In this document: positions 57,944 through 64,000 of the stretch, one piece after another | Layout of the letters: each line of letters begins with the position of its first letter | Position numbering within the stretch: position 1 is the first letter of the stretch | DNA from: Magicicada septendecula | Taxonomy: Eukaryota; Arthropoda; Insecta; Hemiptera; Cicadidae | DNA length: 64,000 nt | Assembly: GCA_034769895.1 (NCBI GenBank) | Contig: CM068370.1 | Span: 40,133,844 to 40,197,843, forward strand | Direction of reading: 5' to 3' | Program-made: the position numbers and the translations under genes | Notes under the pieces: generated by a model | Database searches by the model: none | What the model was told of the DNA's origin: nothing | Seen by the model: the letters and a program-made list of their open reading frames with translations, nothing else

Positions 57944-59725
57944 TTAGTTTCCCGCAGAGGTGCTCGCCACTGCATGGTTGTATCCTCGCTCATGCTGGTT
58001 TCCTCGCGGTTCATGAGTTTGGCCTCTCTGTGCTCCTCCTGGGCCCTCTCCCCTTCGCTGGTATGCATGCTGGTTCTGTGCGGGTGGTGGTCCCTGTCGC
58101 TGACCCGGTCTCTCTCTCCTGCATCTAAAACAAAAATTTTGTGTCGCATAATTCTCTTGTGAACATGCTGGACAAGTCCACGTGGGTCCTCGATTATTTT
58201 GTTCTCGTCTAGGGTATGCCGGTCCATTTGTAGGTCCCCTCGGCGGTCCCTGATTACCTCCATTATTTCCATTCTGCTGGTTCTGACGGCGACTCAATTC
58301 TTGGTCCCGGATATTCTGAAACACATCTAAAATATTTTCTAGCTCGCTAATATTAGCTACCTCCCTTGTCATAAGTGTTATTTGCACTTCCCTTGGCAAA
58401 TGCTTGCTTATATGCCTCACAAAGGATCTAAATGGCAATGGCGGTTCTAAGTATTTCGCCTCGTTAAAGATTTTCATCACATACCCTGTTATATTATTAT
58501 TGGGCCCCCCGAAATTCCCTGTTCCCATGATTCTACTTCGTAACACTTCTTGATCTTCTTCCGACCAATATTTATTTATAAATGCATACTCAAAATTTTC
58601 AAAGCACTCCCATTCCGTTTTATGTACTTCGGCCCATATCTCCGAACTACCTTTAAAGCATTTTAAAATTTTTAATAATTGGACTTCCCAGTTATTAGTA
58701 CTGAACTTATTGAACTCTCGCACTCTGCTTATGAACTGCATAGGGTGTACTTTTTTGTTATCACAACTGAATGTCTCTAACTCAACTTCACTGCTTACGT
58801 CACGAGTCATGATTACTCGCTCGGTAACAGTGTTAACTTGTTGGCTGATGGCCTTGCTCAATTCATTTTTGACATTCATTAATTTAAGGTTATTATCACA
58901 TTCAAGGTCACTTATTGTATCATGTATGGTCTTAAATTCAATCTTATAATTATGTTCTATTTCTCTTATTTTACTATTATTATTTTCAATCTGGCTCATA
59001 GCATAACCAACCTTACATTCAGTATTGGTTTTACACTCACTTATTTGATTCTCGACAATTGTATTTATGACACTATATTGTTCCGTGATCTGTTTCTCTA
59101 CTTTATTAGTTATATTATTAGTAATATCAGAAACACGGCACTCTAATTGCTCATTTATGGACTCAGACAATTGTGATTTCATATTTTCACAACGTTCATC
59201 AATATGTTTGTCTAGTACCCTACTCAGATTATCAAATTGCACATTAATATTCTGCTGCAACTGAATATTCTGTTGTTCACATTTTATTCTCTGTTCATCT
59301 AACTTATTATTAAAGTCACTTTTCATTATATTTAAAATTTTATCATTATCATCAAAACGTTTATTTAATTCCTTCTCATTTATGTCAAAACGACTATTCA
59401 TTATATTGAATTTAGTCTCAAAATTACTATTCATTCTCTCGAATTGACTGAGCATAATACTCATCATATTTGTTTCCTCTGATTGTTTACTTTTATTAAT
59501 TGAAACGGGTGTCAATTGAATCCCCGAATCAGCATCTGTTTCATTTACTTGTGGTTGAGACGCAATCGGAGTGGAATGAACTATTACATTACTGCCGATA
59601 ACTGTTTCTGCAACAGTACCCGTCTCCCCCCTCAACATACCACTTTCATCCAGCGATTGCGACTCAAGGCCACTTTCACTCATAATTGAATTTATTATAC
59701 TACTTTTTTCTGTATTCTCGGACAT
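57944..59725 (-). CDS. Element D Gag with coiled coil, capsid region and RanBP2-type zinc finger
   Basis: 593 aa. Residues 1-80 are Ser/Glu/Thr-rich and match element C ORF1. Residues ~85-300 form a long predicted coiled coil. Residues ~310-490 look like a Gypsy capsid (VHPMQFISRVREFNKF, LKILKCFKGSSEIWAEV, FEYAFINKYWSEEDQ, FVRHISKHLP). After a Gln/Asn/Gly/Arg-rich linker, ~515-535 fits W-x-C-x2-C-x3-N-x6-C-x2-C exactly, the RanBP2-type zinc finger, rather than the usual CCHC knuckle. The C-terminus is Arg/Gly/Gln-rich, suited to RNA binding. Gag would form the particle and package RNA. The stop follows a GGGAAAC slip site directly. Confidence 0.92.
   Translation of the reverse strand: MSENTEKSSIINSIMSESGLESQSLDESGMLRGETGTVAETVIGSNVIVHSTPIASQPQVNETDADSGIQLTPVSINKSKQSEETNMMSIMLSQFERMNSNFETKFNIMNSRFDINEKELNKRFDDNDKILNIMKSDFNNKLDEQRIKCEQQNIQLQQNINVQFDNLSRVLDKHIDERCENMKSQLSESINEQLECRVSDITNNITNKVEKQITEQYSVINTIVENQISECKTNTECKVGYAMSQIENNNSKIREIEHNYKIEFKTIHDTISDLECDNNLKLMNVKNELSKAISQQVNTVTERVIMTRDVSSEVELETFSCDNKKVHPMQFISRVREFNKFSTNNWEVQLLKILKCFKGSSEIWAEVHKTEWECFENFEYAFINKYWSEEDQEVLRSRIMGTGNFGGPNNNITGYVMKIFNEAKYLEPPLPFRSFVRHISKHLPREVQITLMTREVANISELENILDVFQNIRDQELSRRQNQQNGNNGGNQGPPRGPTNGPAYPRREQNNRGPTWTCPACSQENYATQNFCFRCRRERPGQRQGPPPAQNQHAYQRRGEGPGGAQRGQTHEPRGNQHERGYNHAVASTSAGN
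57947..57953 (-). promoter_or_regulatory. -1 ribosomal frameshift site GGGAAAC at gag end
   Basis: The gag codons read GCG GGA AAC TAA, so the heptamer G-GGA-AAC fits the X-XXY-YYZ rule in the correct phase. Slipping back one base gives GGG AAA CTA AGA, exactly the pol frame. Downstream, CCGG/CCGG enclosing CGAC/GTCG (57905-57928) and GGACCC/GGGTCC can pair, though ~20 nt away, farther than usual. Confidence 0.8.
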
Positions 59726-59882
59726 TTTTACTTTATCTATTTTTTCTTACGTAACAACTGTCAATTAGTAATTTTATTTCAAAACTGATATTTTACCAAA
59801 TCAATTTGCTTTCATAACCCTACTTCGCTATGCATCGTCAGATGTAGGCCGGTGTTAAAATAACCCCTCTTCAGTTATATTA

Positions 59883-59901
59883 AATCCTGGTCACGGCACC
59901 A
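59883..59901 (-). promoter_or_regulatory. Primer-binding site of element D (tRNA-His)
   Basis: The plus strand AATCCTGGTCACGGCACCA equals the 3' end of insect-type tRNA-His plus CCA, as far as I know that tRNA, over 19 nt. It is followed by AT and the LTR at 59904. Confidence 0.85.
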
Positions 59902-59903
59902 AT

Positions 59904-61112
59904 TGTAACTTTATTAATTTTGGTATTATTAAATCTATTCAGATTAAAACTCCCACTTACCTTACGACTTTGATCTGGCCGGATCGCATAGTGTGGACTA
60001 ACCCATTTCGTTCGACGAACTCTGACGATACATATAACGAAATAAGGTTTTGAAAGAATTTAAATCTCAATTTTTTGGAAGAGAAATTATTTTTCTTTTA
60101 TTTATCAGCAATATTGAATTTATACGTTTTCCATATATAGGTTTTACATGTGTCACATGTTGTGCGCCATTGCACCTTGCTTGTAACTGAACTTACTAAC
60201 TATGGCTTACCTTATCTTTTCTAGTACACAAACATAAAAGGCAAACACAAATACACACAGAAAGCCGCCCAGCTTTGCCACACACTCTATCATACGGTAA
60301 ATGATTAAACCCTGAACATTTTAAATTACAAATTCCAAACCCCAAAAGCCGGCCACGCGGTCACCGCACACGCGCATCTTCTCCCGAGAATTGGTGATTT
60401 TAAGTTATTCCAACATTATTCTTGATGATGTTTTTTTCTAAACACGACCGCGGTCATATAAATTTATACTGTTTTACACTGTTATATTAGTTGTTACATT
60501 AATTACAAAAATTTGTTTCTGAGCCCTGGTTGTCGGGCAGCCTGCGCAGGCGGGAGTCGACAACGAACTGCTGGCGTCTCTCAGTTCCCCACTCCGGGAG
60601 CATTTTAGTCAAGACGACGGACATCAATGCCTTTCAGTTAGTCGTCCCAGTTTCGACTCATACTAGTCATGTAGTTGTTGGAGTGACGATAGCAGACGAT
60701 TTCAACTAGGCACTGGCTAATGTCATAAAAGTGGGTGGGACTTAAAACAGTGCTTCCGGGGTATCTTGAAGAAAACGACAAATATTATTCTCTCTAGCCA
60801 TCTTGGTTTTTTGTTAGAGCGTCCTTTGAGCATGATTGAGCAGTTGCGTATGTGCGCTGCCACCCACAGGTACAAAGTTCTCAGAATTTTGTGGAGGTGC
60901 AGATGCTCCGCCGCATTCCTCAACAACAACTGCGCCTTACTGCTTTGTTTCGAACTGTTTCTTAACACTGTTCTGTTGTACGGACAAATACGTTGCACAA
61001 TACAATTATTTCGCAATGTTTTATAAAGCTCCCGACCGAAAACGAAATGAATAAAAATATATAAATGCCCCAAACGATAAAAACAAAAACACCCAAAAAT
61101 TGACCCGCTACA
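59904..61112 (-). repeat. 5' LTR of element D
   Basis: 1209 bp, no difference from 49540-50748 that I saw. It is followed by the target duplication ACCG at 61113-61116. Transcription is expected leftwards from within this copy; I could not place a promoter with confidence. Confidence 0.96.
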
Positions 61113-61801
61113 ACCGACCACACTTGTATCAGTAATCGTTAACAAATAATGGCTCCAATCGACCATCTTTTAAGCTTCGTGAACAAAGCCATCGACGTCT
61201 TGCACAGTAAGCCAGCTTTGTTCATACTGCCGAGTCTGTTACCCCTACCATACCGCTCTCTTTTACATGGGCCTGTAGTGTTTCGAACTTCTGCTGAACT
61301 GAAAACAGCGATAATCTCAAATCAAACAGTAAACAATCCGAGCACAGAGATGATGACACAGAAGAATATGTGTGACAAAGAGAGGAAAGTAAAGAGAGCA
61401 AATTCTTAGAAGTACAGCCGTGCTTATTATTAATTTCATTACGGTGTTCCAAAACAAGTCTTTGGTTGTGTAAAAGGCACGCATTGTATTCCAGTTAATT
61501 AGGTCTCTAGCGTTTGTTTTTTCGAACAGAAATATTATTTTGACATATACCTTTCAAATCTATCAAACATTGCCTTTATAAGTTTCTTCGAAAGAAATAA
61601 GAATAATAAATTTATGGCAACTAGTCTGATAACAGTACAGACGTTGATAAATGGTGCTTATTGTGCTCGCAAGCTTAGAAACTGTCTCCTGTTTGACTAT
61701 TTGTTAGTTTTTATTTATAACAACTGGAAACAAAATTTTATAATGCTCGGAACATTGGTGGGGGGGGGACTGCCCATCCCAAGTTATGCCTATGACCACA
61801 G

Positions 61802-62176
61802 CAACAGACGTATTTGGACAGGCTTAGGATAAATCATTAAAAAAGGAATGTAATCACTGTTGTGCTTTGCTAAGTTTTATTCAGTTTGCAGAACACTGCT
61901 TAAACCAATTGCAGTCAGGTAAAGAAATCACAGTACTTGTTTGATAAGATATTTGAATCAATACCAGCTACAGACCAAAGTATTTACCGATACTTTGATA
62001 GTACCAAGCTATAAGTACTGATATATACATTAACAAACAACAAAAACATCGTGCTTTGTAAAATCATTGATAAAAAGAAAATTTTATTTTGTTTGAGATT
62101 TTGAAAATATTTTGTATGGAGTGATGTGCAAAATGGGTATCTTAATCCATTTGAAACAGAAAAAGCAAAACATAGT
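61802..62176. other. No gene seen
   Basis: AT-rich DNA between the hAT-like relic and the third Penelope fragment. Confidence 0.5.
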
Positions 62177-62249
62177 TTTTCTAAATATAACTAATTCACT
62201 ACCGACTCGGAACACAAAGTTTTTTATGGACAAAAACGTAAAAGTTTTA

Positions 62250-62305
62250 CCTTATAGCCTGAACCGGTTTTCGCTTTTAAAAAGCTTCTTCAGAGGCTGC
62301 CGCTG
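62250..62305 (-). ncRNA. Hammerhead ribozyme 3 (minus arm)
   Basis: On the minus strand: stem I AGCCT (62294-62298) with AGGCT (62256-62260), five perfect pairs; core CTGAAGA (62287-62293); stem II GCTTTT/AAAAGC; GAAA (62269-62272); short stem III AAC/GTT; UUC cleavage triplet. The core CTGA overlaps the ORF's TGA stop. Confidence 0.78.
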
Positions 62306-62590
62306 AGAGCACTGTCCGTCTTGTTGTTGGTGACAGTATCGACTTTTGAAAGATTGTGTGTGTGGGGTGTGATATGTTCGAATAATGCGTGTGATTTGAA
62401 TTGTGTCTGTTTGTTTAGGATGTCGTTTTTATTTGTTTTCATGTGTTTGTATATTTCCAATTGTTCTAGAGTGTCTAGTTTTCGGCCTTTTGTGTGTACC
62501 TGTAGAATGTCCGTGTTATTGTCGATGTTTTTGTATGTGTGGTTTGCTTCAATGAGGTGGTTTGTAAAGGTGGATTCTGTAGAATCTGGC
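62305..62590 (-). pseudogene. Penelope GIY-YIG C-terminal tail
   Basis: The minus-strand frame has FTNHLIEANHTYKNID, then KGRKLDTLEQLEIYKHMK and KSHALFEHITP, ending SALSGSL and a TGA. It matches the C-terminal tail of Penelope element 2 (KGRKLNTAEQYEIYKH). The GIY-YIG core and RT are missing. Confidence 0.8.
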
Positions 62591-62604
62591 AGCCTCTGAA
62601 GAAG

Positions 62605-63484
62605 CTTTTTTTTTGTATTTATTATAATGCAGTTTTACAATCTACTCATTTCACAGAGTAATAAGTAAAACTGATGTATAAGTCGTCACTTGAGGTGGGA
62701 ACCATCCAGCGATGATTACCACGTTCACCGGGTCAGGTCATCTGGCCACTGTCTCTTCAGCCTTCTTACATCCAGTGATGGATTGAGGAGCTCGTTGATC
62801 AGGTTATTGCTGTGTCCTATGTTGCGGTTCCTGTACTTAGCGGCGTGCATCTTGATGACATCAGAAATGTATGGAATGTTGAGGTCTTTGTGAAGAGTAT
62901 AATTAGAGATGAACCAGGGAGCATTCGTTATGCAGCGCAAGATTTTTGACTGAACAGTCTGCAGAATCTTTGTGTTGGAAGGTTTAGAGCAGCCCCACAA
63001 TTCTATACCGTAAGTCCAGATTGCTCTGAGCACAGCTTTATATATGATGACTTTGTTTGCGAGAGATAGTTGAGATTTTCTACCTATGAGCCAGTACATT
63101 TGCCTAGCTTTTAAGTTGAGTTGTTGTTTCTTAGCCTGAATGTGGGCTTTCCATGTTAATTTGTTGTCCAAATGCAGTCCCAGGTATTTAACTTCTGATT
63201 TTATAGGTATGGGGGCATCGTTTATGGTGACTTGTGGACAAGAGCTACGTTTCATGGTGAAGGTTATTTGAGTGGATTTTGCAGAATTAACTCGGATCCT
63301 CCACCGCTGGAACCAATCTTGCAGGAGGTAAAGATGGCTTTGCAGTTTCTCAGAGCTCGTTCCGGGTTGGGATCTACTGCAAGAATATATACTGATATCA
63401 TCAGCGAAGGTGGCGGTGGTAGTGTAGTCTGTCACAGGTAGGTCGGCAGTAAATATAGCTTTTTAAAAGTAAAAAAGTAAGTAA
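62605..63484 (-). mobile_element. Jockey-type LINE fragment, 5' truncated
   Basis: A minus-strand copy whose short poly(A) appears as T9 at 62604-62613. It splits hammerhead 3b, and flanking AAGCTTTTT on both sides is the likely target duplication. AGCTTTTTAAAAGT is present twice at the right junction (63457 and 63485), suggesting a small rearrangement on insertion. Confidence 0.8.
62725..63435 (-). pseudogene. Jockey reverse transcriptase, C-terminal part
   Basis: 236 aa, uninterrupted: the catalytic box ATFADDISIYS is near the start, followed by WFQRWRIRVNSAKSTQITFT, VKYLGLHLDNKLTWKAHI, MYWLIGRKSQLSLANKVIIY, AIWTYGIELWGC and NAPWFISNYTLHKDL, all typical of Jockey-clade LINEs. It ends near 62725 with RRLKRQWPDDLTR. 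Finger and palm motifs before FADD and the endonuclease are missing. The undamaged frame suggests a fairly young insertion. Confidence 0.92.
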
Positions 63485-63592
63485 AGCTTTTTAAAAGTGA
63501 AAACCAGTTCAGGCTATAAGGTAAAACTTTTACGTTTTTACCCATAAAAAACTTTGTGTTCCGAGTCGGTAGTGAAATAATTATATTTAGTT

Positions 63593-64000
63593 AAGTAACA
63601 GACACGTCATGGACAACGAAATCCAAGAATAATTTTTTACTTCAAGTACAAAATACAAAAATGTTTTCAAAAAGCATTTAAAATTGAACATAGAAAAGCC
63701 ATTTTTTCTTAGACTAAAATTATTTCTTTATAATTGAAATCAATATACAAGCAGATAATTCTCTAAAATACTATGTGTGTGAGTATGTGTATATCTAATA
63801 TTTAATAATTCTCTTAAATACTATTATACTAATAATGAATAATACTAATTCATAATACAGTAAAATCTCTGTTTAGCAGATAACTATAACTGACAGTTTT
63901 GAAATAATCTTCCTAATCTTTACGTATTTTAATGGACATGACTTCGCCAAAAGCAGTCATTCTAATAAAACTATGCAGACAGCCCACAAAGCAAAATTTA
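63593..64000. other. No gene seen at window end
   Basis: AT-rich sequence without recognisable protein or repeat. Confidence 0.5.

Larger units (their letters stand above)
49540..61112 (-). mobile_element. LTR element D, near-intact Gypsy-like retrotransposon, 11.6 kb
   Basis: LTRs of 1209 bp at both ends, with no difference that I saw in a side-by-side reading. The 4-bp target duplication ACCG is at 49536-49539 and 61113-61116. Minus-strand order: 5' LTR, tRNA-His primer site, gag, protease-RT-RNase H, integrase, an unusually long 3' non-coding region (~3.8 kb), G-rich tract, 3' LTR. The RT-RNase H-integrase order is that of the Ty3/Gypsy superfamily. I see no envelope-like ORF. The only coding lesion I found is one in-frame stop between RNase H and integrase. 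It is the probable helper type for A and C. Confidence 0.96.
48995..61793 (-). mobile_element. hAT-like transposon relic, ~1.2 kb, split by LTR element D
   Basis: Inverted ends ATGGGCATAACTTGG (48997) and ATAGGCATAACTTGG (reversed from 61779-61793), one mismatch in 15. A perfect 8-bp duplication GACCACAG is at 48987-48994 and 61794-61801. Without element D (49540-61112 and its duplicated ACCG) about 1222 bp remain. On the minus strand near 49190-49090 residues like KKGLLIIKNEIV resemble the C-terminal end of MYM-type hAT transposases. The order is clear: hAT first, D later. Confidence 0.78.
62585..63530 (+). pseudogene. Hammerhead ribozyme 3b (plus arm) split by Jockey insertion
   Basis: AGCCT and CTGAAGA (62591-62602) with the start of stem II are at the left. 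The end of stem II, GAAA (63499-63502), stem III and AGGCT (63511-63515) are at the right of the inserted LINE. It pairs as hammerhead 3 if the insert is removed, with one change (CCGGTT to CCAGTT). Confidence 0.7.
62177..63592 (-). mobile_element. Penelope-like element 3, palindromic fragment with Jockey insertion
   Basis: Arms 62177-62302 and 62588-63592 (the latter split by a Jockey fragment at ~62605-63484) are inverted copies, sharing e.g. CGACTCGGAACACAAAG and ACGTAAAAGTTTTACC in one orientation and their complements in the other. The spacer 62303-62587 holds the end of the GIY-YIG ORF on the minus strand. Each arm carries a hammerhead. Confidence 0.85.

Overview
This window looks like transposon-dense, AT-rich nuclear DNA from an arthropod, most likely an insect. 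The reasons are the mix of element families (Gypsy-like LTR elements, Penelope-like elements, Jockey/RTE/I-type LINEs, mariner, Tigger and hAT) and primer-binding sites that match the 3' ends of insect-type tRNA-His and tRNA-Lys as I know them. I found no convincing host gene exon, rRNA, tRNA or CRISPR array. Almost everything recognisable is a mobile element, often nested inside another.

Layout: (1) 1-10176 is LTR element A (minus strand; the window starts inside its left LTR). It is split by a complete smaller LTR element B (2511-6730, TSD ATAT). Element A itself interrupts a Penelope-like element whose RT-GIY-YIG half and hammerhead ribozyme follow at 10177-11990. (2) 14100-33592 is a run of DNA transposons: mariner (14100-15399), a decayed mariner-like copy carrying a solo LTR (16783-18238), two hAT relics (19938-20742, 21216-22232), Tigger/pogo (22910-25221), a palindromic Penelope fragment with two hammerheads (25363-26490), a TIR element holding an RTE-like fragment (26660-27985), an RTE-like fragment (29550-30665) and a larger hAT (31425-33592). 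(3) 33799-39159 is LTR element C, non-autonomous (TSD CTGT). (4) 40955-45435 is a long-TIR element split by a LINE with endonuclease, RT and RNase H (41452-45244, 13-bp TSD). (5) 48995-61793 is a hAT-like relic split by LTR element D (49540-61112, TSD ACCG). D has 1209-bp LTRs with no difference that I saw, gag, protease-RT-RNase H and integrase. (6) 62177-63592 is a third Penelope fragment, palindromic, with a Jockey fragment inserted into one of its two hammerheads.

How they work together: A, C and D are relatives. They share LTR-proximal sequence, the same C-rich plus-strand (G-rich in the element) tract beside the 3' LTR, and a long 3' non-coding region. D is the only one with pol. A and C lack pol and instead carry a Gag-like coiled-coil ORF followed by a shared ORF of unknown function, so they probably depend on a D-like helper. 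The best leads are that shared ORF, a set of covarying hairpins in the 3' non-coding region of A and D, a RanBP2-type zinc finger in D's Gag, a GGGAAAC slip site placed exactly at the end of D's gag, and hammerhead ribozymes in all three Penelope copies.
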